In this document: one piece after another, positions 1 to 8,079 of the stretch
Layout of the letters: each line of letters begins with the position of its first letter
Position numbering within the stretch: position 1 is the stretch's first letter
Assembly (NCBI GenBank): GCA_028282395.1
Contig: JANQHY010000115.1
Location: forward strand, 1-15,978
Length of the DNA stretch: 15,978 nucleotides
Source: Gammaproteobacteria bacterium
GTDB lineage: Bacteria; Pseudomonadota; Gammaproteobacteria; UBA12402
Direction: 5' to 3'
Made by a program: the position numbers and the translations under genes
Notes under the pieces: generated by a model
Told to the model about the DNA's origin: nothing
Databases searched by the model: none
Seen by the model: the letters and a program-made list of their open reading frames with translations, nothing else

Positions 1-268
1 CGAGCGCAGCAGAAGCGGAATGCGGCTTCTGTGCCCAACGATTGGCCAGATAACTTAAGGTCAGACTAGTGGCAAAAAATAGTGCTGCCAAACCACACGT
101 TAATTTAAGTAGAAAGCTACCTGCACCACGACTACCAAATACTGTTTGCGATGCGCCTCCACCTAATGAAGCGCCCATACCAGCACCTTTTCCTTGCTGG
201 ACCAGGACTAATGCTACTAATGCAATTGCAAAAACCATGTGAAAAATAAGAATAATCTGTTGTATCAC
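1..268 (-). CDS. secG: SecG, preprotein translocase subunit (3' end cut by window edge)
   Basis: Small inner-membrane subunit of the SecYEG protein-export channel. Translating the minus strand from a GTG at 268 gives 89 residues before the window edge, against about 110 in E. coli. Two hydrophobic helices (about residues 4-23 and 52-74) flank the Gly-rich loop typical of SecG, with QQGKGAGMGASLGGGA and then TVFGSRG. The stretch after helix 2 is hydrophilic. The GTG is chosen over the internal ATG at 238 because AGGAG lies about 8 nt upstream and because the ATG would remove the start of helix 1. The gene follows tpiA by 27 nt on the same strand, the usual tpiA-secG order in gammaproteobacteria, so the two are probably co-transcribed. 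The identification is firm; only the C-terminus is missing. Confidence 0.93.
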   Translation of the reverse strand, partial: MIQQIILIFHMVFAIALVALVLVQQGKGAGMGASLGGGASQTVFGSRGAGSFLLKLTCGLAALFFATSLTLSYLANRWAQKPHSASAAL

Positions 269-295
269 TGCGCGACTCCTCTGCTGCCTAGCATT

Positions 296-1066
296 TTACC
301 GGCCCTCATTATGCACGACAGCACGACAGATTGCTACAAATGATTCAACCTGTAGTGATGCGCCGCCAATCAAACCGCCATCAACATCGGGCTGAGCAAA
401 AATCTCTGCTGCGGTTGCCGGCTTGAGACTACCGCCATAGATTATCCGCAGCTGCTCAGCAACTGCAGCATCATGCTCGGCAATATGAGACCGTAAAAGC
501 TGATGTACCTGTTGCGCCTGCTCGCTGGTTGCCGCACGGCCGCTACCAATTGCCCATACCGGCTCATAGGCCAATAGCGCATTGGCAAAACTTGCAACTC
601 CGGCCTTTTGCAGTACAGCATTCAACTGACGACAAACGACTTCGGCAGTATTGCCTGCTTCGCGCTGTTCTAAAGTTTCACCAACACACAGCAGTGGGCA
701 GAGCCCTTGCTGTTGCGCCATGACAAACTTTTCAGCAACCAATTCATCACTCTCATGATAGAGTGCACGGCGCTCAGAGTGACCAATAATGACATAACGA
801 CAACCAAACTCCTGTAACATAGCTGCTGATATTTCACCGGTATAGGCACCAGCAGACTGTTGGCACAAATTTTGCCCACCTAAAGCAATCGGGGAGCCTT
901 CAAGCAGCGTCTGCAGCGTTGGCAAATAGACAAAACTGGGAAACAGCGCTATCTCCGCCAAAGAAAAATCGCTTAACTCCTGACGAATTCCGTTTGCTAG
1001 ATCTGACAGTTGCGCCAAACCGTCATGCATTTTCCAATTACCACCAATAAAAGGATCTCTGTTCAC
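296..1066 (-). CDS. tpiA: Triosephosphate isomerase
   Basis: Cytosolic TIM-barrel enzyme that interconverts dihydroxyacetone phosphate and glyceraldehyde 3-phosphate in glycolysis and gluconeogenesis. At 256 residues it has the family's normal length. The catalytic set is complete: Lys12 in GGNWKMH, His96 in IIGHSERR and Glu168 in AYEPVWAIG, followed by the flexible loop 6 and the phosphate-gripping YGGS (about 210-213) and GLIGGAS (about 231-237) segments. Translation starts at a GTG at 1066, preceded by AGAGAGG. The product MNRDPFIGGNWKMH aligns with the usual family N-terminus, so no upstream start is needed. secG follows 27 nt downstream. An extended -10 promoter candidate lies just upstream. 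Nothing suggests loss of function. Confidence 0.97.
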   Translation of the reverse strand: MNRDPFIGGNWKMHDGLAQLSDLANGIRQELSDFSLAEIALFPSFVYLPTLQTLLEGSPIALGGQNLCQQSAGAYTGEISAAMLQEFGCRYVIIGHSERRALYHESDELVAEKFVMAQQQGLCPLLCVGETLEQREAGNTAEVVCRQLNAVLQKAGVASFANALLAYEPVWAIGSGRAATSEQAQQVHQLLRSHIAEHDAAVAEQLRIIYGGSLKPATAAEIFAQPDVDGGLIGGASLQVESFVAICRAVVHNEGR

Positions 1067-1087
1067 TCTCTACCTCTCTGTCGGGCT

Positions 1088-1096
1088 ATTTTATCA
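1088..1096 (-). promoter_or_regulatory. Candidate extended -10 promoter for tpiA-secG
   Basis: Read on the minus strand, this site is TGATAAAAT, a TGn extended -10 with 5 of 6 matches to TATAAT in the hexamer. It would start transcription about 15 nt before the tpiA GTG. No good -35 box stands at the right distance, which is tolerable for an extended -10 element. A second hexamer, TACAAT, lies about 20 nt further upstream and is an alternative. Assignment is by pattern only. Confidence 0.4.
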
Positions 1097-1176
1097 TTCT
1101 GCCCGCCATTGTACCCGCGAAGCCAGTGAAATGCGACTATTCCAGCAATTTTCGGCCAAGCTATTTTCTTTTATTT

Positions 1177-3672
1177 TTAACTAATTTCCATAGGTCTCAT
1201 AACATAGCTGTTGTCCAACAATACAGGGTCATTACTAGCTGTTACCTTATTACTAGAATTTTTACTACCAAAATTGCTGCACCAAGAATTTACATAACGG
1301 TGCTTGAGGCAGTCTCTTTCCTTACGTGAATTTTCACCGCATTGAAACATAGCGCCGTTTGACCTGATAAACTTGGCTTCTTTCATCATGGGCCTAATCA
1401 CACGTCCTTCGCCATTCCATCCGCCCTTGAGAATAGCCTTTGGAATAGATTTAATGGGAACTGATTTTGTCCGCCACTTACCCTCTGAGTTTTGGTATTC
1501 TAGCATAGCAGTTTTGCCATCTTCATTTCTTGTTAATGTATACACGCCCTCTTTATACACCCTATTACTAATTTGTTGATTCGACTTTTCCGAAGAAGAT
1601 TTCAAAATAAGAATACACTCTCTAAGCTTATATGCCTCCAGTGCCACCATTTGATGAACAGGATCTTTTTTTATCTTGTTGCTCTCCTCTTCTGTTAAAT
1701 ATCGACCTTGAAAAAGCGGCGCATAACTCTTCCAGGCTTCATCGAGCATTCTATTGCGTTTATCCTTATTACAACTTGCTCGAATGACAGACATATCTTT
1801 ATTCCACTCCCTAAATGCGCCAAGCGCCATAACAAATAGAACACCTACCACTGCAATTGTACTAAAAGGCCCACCTGCAAATAGTAAGGTCATTGCAGCA
1901 CCAGCAATCAACAAACCCATCATGCCAGACATAAAACTCAACCGCACACAGACAGCCTGATCAATACCCCTACTACGCAGAAAATAGTAGGTAGATAACC
2001 CAAAGATCATCGCAGCAGCAACAAAAATAGCCCCACCACTCGCTAACATTGCTGTCGCTGCTGCACCAGTAGCTCCCCCAGCCAAAACCATTAACGCAAT
2101 GCCAGTAGGCGCCAAGACCAACAAAGATGTCCCTACCGTCCAGGGCAATGCTTTTGTCCCACCAGGTATCCAACACGGCATGACATAATTCTCATCCTTC
2201 TTAATCTTCGATAGTTTCCAAGCTCCATAAGCAAAGGTAAATAAAAAAATTGCCATAATAGTCCATGGTATTGCCACCGATAAAACAGCCGCTGCAGCAG
2301 GAAAAGTGATCCCTACTCTTGCGATACACCCCATAGCTAAATTACAAATGAAATTACACATTAATGAATTGAGCCTCTTGCGAAATTCCTTGCTAGCATC
2401 TAAAAATCTCTCTGGATGTTTATGTACTTCCCATAACAGATAAAGATCACGACTAAAATCCCTAGGCAGGTCAAAAAATATGTAAAGTCCTGAAAACATA
2501 ACTGAGCAAGCACCGGCAGAGTTAAGCCAAGAGGCATGTGCCGCGAGCCAATGAGAATGAAATACATTAGCCATCGTTGGCTCATGATAGCTTGTATGAT
2601 ATTTGAGCGCACGGTGGAGCTGAATAAAGTTATCGGTTATGTTAATGGTATTCGCTGTAAACCAGACCCCATCATTCAGTGTATTGCAGAATATCACATA
2701 ATCAAATTTACCACTGTGATAAAAATAGACGACACCAATTACAAAACCTTTCAAATAAAAGAATCCTCTCAACATCATCAGAGGATTGCCAGTAATGCCA
2801 TGATAGCCAGTCCATGCATCAAATTTAGACATCTCGCGACCATTGTAAAAAAGATCAATTGGTGTCATTCTAAGCCAGTAAGTGGTATTCAATAACCAGT
2901 TCATATGACCAGCGCTATAACCACGAACTTTTTTCGTCCACTCTGCTTTCAGTTTATGATTAATCAATTGGTGAAGCGGATGATTGGGATTACGTGCAAT
3001 CTCTTCAATAAACAGCAACAGTCCAAGATTTAAAATTTGTTCATTTGTAAAGTTATCCCAGTTACCGACAGATTTATCAGTGCTTTTCCTCTGATTGGGA
3101 GGAATAAGAGCACTTACCTCTGCCTCATCATTGGAATTGCTTTCGTTTCGTTCATCTTTTTTTTCTGGCAGCCCACTCATCTTTTGATCTCTAATATTGA
3201 GACGAAATTGTTCTATTAACAAATCTAACAATAGTTTTTTCTTCTTTTCATTCTCGCCAATACTCGGATCAAAAAAAGCTTTTAATTTCGGGCAACGTGA
3301 TGTTTTCGTTACATTTTGATCAGGATCAAAAGCTGACAATTGTTTTGTCAAAATAAGTTTGGTGCCATTCTCAAAAGGATTATTAGACCCATTTCTATCT
3401 GTAATATTTGTTAAAGCATTACTCTCTATAATCGGGCTGCCATTCTTTTTGGGATCAGACTTCGGAATGATAGCATCCCAATCTTTATCTGACGATTTTT
3501 TAATCGGGAGTATTTTAGTTGGCTTAAGTTCTTTACCTTTATGTTGACGTTTAGAAGGCTCAATACTTTTTATATCTTTTTCGGGCAGTTCTACCATTGG
3601 TATCGGCCCATACGCAAAAGATTTTTTTATTTTTGAACCGATTCTTAATCCACTAAAAAACTCTAATGCCAT
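1177..3672 (-). CDS. Unrecognised large multi-pass membrane protein (831 aa)
   Basis: I do not recognise this protein and assign no function. Residues 1-210 are hydrophilic and Lys/Ser/Asn/Pro-rich, look poorly ordered and have no signal peptide. Residues 210-300 look folded and Trp/Tyr-rich. Hydrophobic helices lie at about 300-318, 385-401, 437-452, 455-483, 508-532, 536-564, 576-599 and 603-620, several of them very Ala/Gly-rich. Residues 620-831 form a soluble basic tail. Residues 353-379 hold six histidines (353, 359, 363, 372, 374, 379), including an HSH. The tail holds Cys778, Cys788 and Cys798, each ten residues apart. The start at 3672 is supported by TAGGAGAA about 9 nt upstream. 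The gene is visibly more A/T-rich than tpiA or pyrG and has A/T-rich noncoding DNA upstream, suggesting an accessory or acquired gene. A host-directed secreted effector, as in Legionellales, is one possibility, but no secretion signal was recognised. Confidence 0.85.
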   Translation of the reverse strand: MALEFFSGLRIGSKIKKSFAYGPIPMVELPEKDIKSIEPSKRQHKGKELKPTKILPIKKSSDKDWDAIIPKSDPKKNGSPIIESNALTNITDRNGSNNPFENGTKLILTKQLSAFDPDQNVTKTSRCPKLKAFFDPSIGENEKKKKLLLDLLIEQFRLNIRDQKMSGLPEKKDERNESNSNDEAEVSALIPPNQRKSTDKSVGNWDNFTNEQILNLGLLLFIEEIARNPNHPLHQLINHKLKAEWTKKVRGYSAGHMNWLLNTTYWLRMTPIDLFYNGREMSKFDAWTGYHGITGNPLMMLRGFFYLKGFVIGVVYFYHSGKFDYVIFCNTLNDGVWFTANTINITDNFIQLHRALKYHTSYHEPTMANVFHSHWLAAHASWLNSAGACSVMFSGLYIFFDLPRDFSRDLYLLWEVHKHPERFLDASKEFRKRLNSLMCNFICNLAMGCIARVGITFPAAAAVLSVAIPWTIMAIFLFTFAYGAWKLSKIKKDENYVMPCWIPGGTKALPWTVGTSLLVLAPTGIALMVLAGGATGAAATAMLASGGAIFVAAAMIFGLSTYYFLRSRGIDQAVCVRLSFMSGMMGLLIAGAAMTLLFAGGPFSTIAVVGVLFVMALGAFREWNKDMSVIRASCNKDKRNRMLDEAWKSYAPLFQGRYLTEEESNKIKKDPVHQMVALEAYKLRECILILKSSSEKSNQQISNRVYKEGVYTLTRNEDGKTAMLEYQNSEGKWRTKSVPIKSIPKAILKGGWNGEGRVIRPMMKEAKFIRSNGAMFQCGENSRKERDCLKHRYVNSWCSNFGSKNSSNKVTASNDPVLLDNSYVMRPMEIS

Positions 3673-3709
3673 AAACTATTCTCCTACTATATTTTCGAAT
3701 ACATCACAA

Positions 3710-3729
3710 AAATTCTGCTGGCAGAATTT
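3710..3729. promoter_or_regulatory. 20-bp palindrome upstream of the orphan membrane protein gene
   Basis: AAATTCTGC and its exact reverse complement GCAGAATTT are separated by TG, giving a perfect 9+9 dyad 38 to 57 nt upstream of the start codon at 3672. On the minus strand a TATAAA hexamer overlaps its upstream edge, so the dyad would sit at or near a transcription start, where a repressor operator would be expected. There is no T-tract, so it is not a terminator. Which protein might bind is unknown. Confidence 0.4.
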
Positions 3730-4314
3730 ATACCTTCCCATCCTATTTAAATTACAAATACATGCTGCTCCGAAAAGTGTGGAGAGCGTTTATCAACCGA
3801 ATACTAAACAGAGTATATTTAAAACATTTCCATACTGCTCCATACAGCTTATATATACATAAACATGCAATGAGTCACAAAACAGAAACTTTTAAATATT
3901 ATTAGTTGATTAAGGCAAGAATTGAATTTTTATGCGTATCGCACAAAATACCCATTCTCAATTAACTGGCCAAACTAAAATATGCAAACTTAATCTGGTC
4001 ACGTATATTGCATACGCTTGCCATTGTTCCAGAAAAAAAAAATTATGTCAAATAAAAAATTATGATTTTGCTGAAAATTCGACTATTGTTTAAAAAAACA
4101 GCGAAATATAATAATAACTACTTACTTTTTAGTTAATTAAATAATACGTAATACATTAAATTACCGATTCTTTTGTCGAAAAAATTTACAGCCAATGATG
4201 AGTTTTCTACATTTATACAAAAATAGAAAGGTGTAAAGTCTTTAACTTTTTTAAATAAACCGTTGCTTTTACCAATCTGCTACTTTTTTATCTTGTGGGG
4301 ATTTGTCTTGAGCA

Positions 4315-4532
4315 ATGGACACGAATAATAGTGTCACTTCCCTTGTTGTTGCGAGCCCCTCATGTTATTGCGAGCGCAGCGAAGCAATGTAGTCCTGAAG
4401 TTACTATTAACACGGCTGCTGGATCGCTTCGGTGCTACGCACCTCGCGACGATAGAGTGCGTAGTGGCATTTACACAAGGACGCTTGCCTGCGAGAGAGT
4501 AACAACATCATGAGAGAAGAATTTGTGTCCAT
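4315..4532. repeat. MITE-like element with nested inverted repeats
   Basis: The outer ends are ATGGACACGAAT (4315-4326) and, inverted, ATTTGTGTCCAT (4521-4532), matching at 11 of 12 positions. Inside them, GTTGTT (4345-4350) faces AACAAC (4501-4506). The core has a left arm at 4367-4388 reading GCGAGCGCAGCGAAGCAAT and a degenerate inverted right arm at 4423-4453 reading ATCGCTTCGGTGCTACGCAC and on to CGACGAT. The right arm contains its own small hairpin, GGTGC-TAC-GCACC (4431-4443). The core belongs to a well-known type of dispersed bacterial repeat whose chance translations read VIASAAKQ and CYAPR.D, as they do here. There is no transposase gene and no clear target-site duplication, so it would be a non-autonomous element or its remnant. 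Confidence 0.65.
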
Positions 4533-4592
4533 CTTTCAGGGATTGGTCGCGGGGCGGTGCGGAGTGTGATGGAGAACAATAGCAAAAAAATA

Positions 4593-4617
4593 AGGCAGTG
4601 AGATTATCCCACTGCCT
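4593..4617 (-). terminator. Rho-independent terminator of the 73-codon gene
   Basis: An 8-bp perfect stem, AGGCAGTG (4593-4600) with CACTGCCT (4610-4617), encloses a 9-nt loop. Read on the minus strand it is followed by TTATTTTTTT, and it lies 28 nt past the stop codon of the minus-strand gene ending at 4645. On the plus strand it is followed by CATTTTTATT, so it could stop transcription from both directions and shield the interval to its left. Confidence 0.8.
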
Positions 4618-4644
4618 CATTTTTATTCAAAATGCTTTAACGAT

Positions 4645-4866
4645 TTAAATATCGTCTGACTGCCCTTTCTTTGGACAGCAGCTGCTCTTCCAAATGTAGT
4701 TGATAATTGCCGTTACAGCAAGAATCGGAATCAAAAAATTAAAAAAGTGATATACCACCTGTACCTGCGTGACAAACGTTGGATGTTGCGGCGTAGCAAA
4801 CAGTGCTAAAATAGCAAACACTATAGCGATAATCACCATGATTATATTAAAAATACTACGAGCCAT
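4645..4866 (-). CDS. Small two-helix inner-membrane protein, unknown function
   Basis: A 73-residue protein with two hydrophobic helices, at about residues 5-24 and 37-58. A short polar connector with TPQHPT joins them, and the tail is hydrophilic with a CC pair at 63-64 (SSCCPKKGQSDDI). No signal-peptidase site or known family motif was recognised, so no function is given. It is judged a real gene because the ATG at 4866 has AGGAGA about 7 nt upstream, the reading frame ends just before a good terminator hairpin, and a candidate promoter lies at the right distance upstream. It is probably a single-gene transcript, divergent from pyrG, which begins about 200 bp away on the other strand. Function could range from membrane stress response to a small accessory subunit; nothing in the sequence decides. 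Confidence 0.75.
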   Translation of the reverse strand: MARSIFNIIMVIIAIVFAILALFATPQHPTFVTQVQVVYHFFNFLIPILAVTAIINYIWKSSCCPKKGQSDDI

Positions 4867-4903
4867 GAAAGTATCTCCTGTAATAAAAGCCTATCTCCTC
4901 ATT

Positions 4904-4932
4904 ACCCTACTCCATTTCTACTTCCAAGTCAA
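4904..4932 (-). promoter_or_regulatory. Candidate sigma-70-type promoter for the 73-codon gene
   Basis: On the minus strand, TTGACT (4932-4927; 5 of 6 to consensus) is followed after 17 bp by TAGGGT (4909-4904; only 3 of 6). The spacing is ideal and the -35 strong, but the -10 is weak, so this is tentative. The start codon lies about 38 nt downstream of the -10. Confidence 0.35.
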
Positions 4933-4991
4933 CAGAGGGTTGATTTTTAGATGCTTTTCAATGCCTAACTACAAAAACCGCTGAAGCCCTA

Positions 4992-5020
4992 TTGCTAACC
5001 GAGATCATCTCTGCTAAATT
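4992..5020 (+). promoter_or_regulatory. Candidate promoter for pyrG
   Basis: TTGCTA (4992-4997) and TAAATT (5015-5020) are separated by exactly 17 bp, each with 4 of 6 matches to the sigma-70 consensus. The predicted start of transcription would leave a leader of about 40 nt before the pyrG ATG at 5067. I see no attenuator-like C-run or hairpin in that leader of the kind known for pyrG in Firmicutes. Confidence 0.4.
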
Positions 5021-5048
5021 ATTTTTCCAGCCGGATTAGTATATATAA

Positions 5049-6710
<1,662 letters not shown>

Positions 6711-6746
6711 TCACTAATCTACTTAATCTGCAGGGAGGAAAAAATA

Positions 6747-7922
6747 ATGAAAATTAATCGCGTGGAAATTTTTGATATTGACTGTCCGAAACGGCCCGCA
6801 TGGAACCCCGTATTCGTGCGTATCCATACTGATGAAGGGATTAGTGGTGTCGGTGAAGCAGGGTTAGCCTATGATCTAGGCCATAGCGCTGCTGCACGTA
6901 TGATTGAAGAGTTCAGCAAGAGCATGTTGCTAGAATGGGATCCGTTTCAAACGGAGCGACTATGGTCACGTATGCTGCGCGAAAGTTTTTGGGGACTCGG
7001 TGGCGGACCAGTTATTTACGCAGCGATGAGCGCCATCGATACTGCGCTGTGGGATATTAAAGGGAAAGCCTTGCAGCTACCGCTATATCAACTGCTCGGT
7101 GGCAAAGTCAATGTCTCTTTGCGCACCTATGCTAGCCAACTCCAATTTGACTGGGATAGCGAGGTCAATCGTCTACATAAACCCGCTGACTATGGTAAAG
7201 CTGCAGAAAAGGCCTTGGCAGAAGGATATGATTGCGTCAAAGTTGATCCAATCATGTTTGATCAAGATGGTAATACGCTATATGATCAGACAAATATTTT
7301 TACCCATGCAGAAATGCAGCTCTTTCACGCACGCATGAAAGCAATCCGCGATGCTATTGGCGATGACGGTGATATTATTCTTGAGTGCCATAGTCTTCCC
7401 GGTGCAACAACCGCTATCCAGCTTGGTGAAATCGCCGAAACCTATCGCTGTATGTATTATGAAGAGCCAGTTAATTACCTGAATGATAAATTACACAAGA
7501 AAGTGGTGGATAAAGTTAATGTCCCACTTGCCGCTGGCGAACGTCTCTATAATCGTCACAGCGTCCGCCCCTATCTGGAAAATCAAAGTATTGATGTATT
7601 ACAACCCGACATTGGTCTATGCGGTGGCCTGACAGAGACCAAGAAAGTGTGTGATTATGCCGATATGTATGATGTCAGGATTCAGGCACACGTTTGTGGT
7701 GGCCCAGTGGCGACCATGGCAGCACTACATTTAGAGACAGCAATCAGCAATTTCCTCATTCACGAACATCACACCTATGCAACAAAAGCGTGGAATCGTG
7801 AGCTTTGCCTGCAAGATCCGCAACCACTAAACGGACACTTCCAGGCCCCTGATACGCCTGGATTAGGCATTGAACTTAACGATGAGGTAGTCAAACGCTC
7901 ACCAATGATAGAGGTAAAATAG
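6747..7922 (+). CDS. Enolase-superfamily sugar-acid dehydratase-like protein (mandelate racemase/galactonate dehydratase group)
   Basis: A 391-residue member of the mandelate racemase/muconate lactonizing subgroup. These enzymes abstract a proton next to a carboxylate using a divalent metal; many dehydrate aldonic or aldaric acids. An N-terminal capping domain (about 1-125) precedes a TIM barrel. Visible barrel motifs are KVD at 165-167, the metal-ligand series Glu213 (LECH), Glu239/Glu240 (YYEEP) and Glu265 (AAGER), and a general-base pair Asp288 (QPD) with His315 (QAHVCGGP). The spacing resembles E. coli galactonate dehydratase DgoD, including His215 two residues after the first ligand. That first ligand is Glu here, where DgoD and most relatives have Asp. 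The ATG at 6747 has GGGAGG 8 nt upstream. With the sugar porter downstream, an acid-sugar catabolic role is likely; the substrate cannot be read from sequence, and a racemase is possible. Confidence 0.88.
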   Translation: MKINRVEIFDIDCPKRPAWNPVFVRIHTDEGISGVGEAGLAYDLGHSAAARMIEEFSKSMLLEWDPFQTERLWSRMLRESFWGLGGGPVIYAAMSAIDTALWDIKGKALQLPLYQLLGGKVNVSLRTYASQLQFDWDSEVNRLHKPADYGKAAEKALAEGYDCVKVDPIMFDQDGNTLYDQTNIFTHAEMQLFHARMKAIRDAIGDDGDIILECHSLPGATTAIQLGEIAETYRCMYYEEPVNYLNDKLHKKVVDKVNVPLAAGERLYNRHSVRPYLENQSIDVLQPDIGLCGGLTETKKVCDYADMYDVRIQAHVCGGPVATMAALHLETAISNFLIHEHHTYATKAWNRELCLQDPQPLNGHFQAPDTPGLGIELNDEVVKRSPMIEVK

Positions 7923-8079
7923 AACCTGCTCTGTCAAAGGCTCTCTCCCACTTGCGCGGCATCGTTGCATAAAATCACTGCGCACTCCGTCGTCACAACG
8001 ACACCCATCAGAAGGTCTTATTTGCTTTTGAACAATTGCCTGGTTATCATGTCAGTAGGTATTTTCACTGCCATGGATT

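Larger units (their letters stand above)
3673..4592. other. Gene-free A/T-rich interval
   Basis: About 920 bp with no convincing gene. Positions 3673-4310 are strongly A/T-rich with many short A and T runs and stops in all frames. They contain one clear palindrome (3710-3729), close to the start of the minus-strand orphan gene. Positions 4315-4532 are a G/C-richer inverted-repeat element, described separately. Positions 4533-4592 show nothing I can name. The only open frame of note (4295-4513) lies almost wholly within the repeat and is rejected as a gene. Confidence 0.8.

Noticed and set aside
4295..4513. 72-codon open frame on the plus strand
   Set aside because: It lies almost entirely within the inverted-repeat element and reads the well-known chance translation of such repeats (VIASAAKQ, CYAPRDD). 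It has no ribosome binding site.
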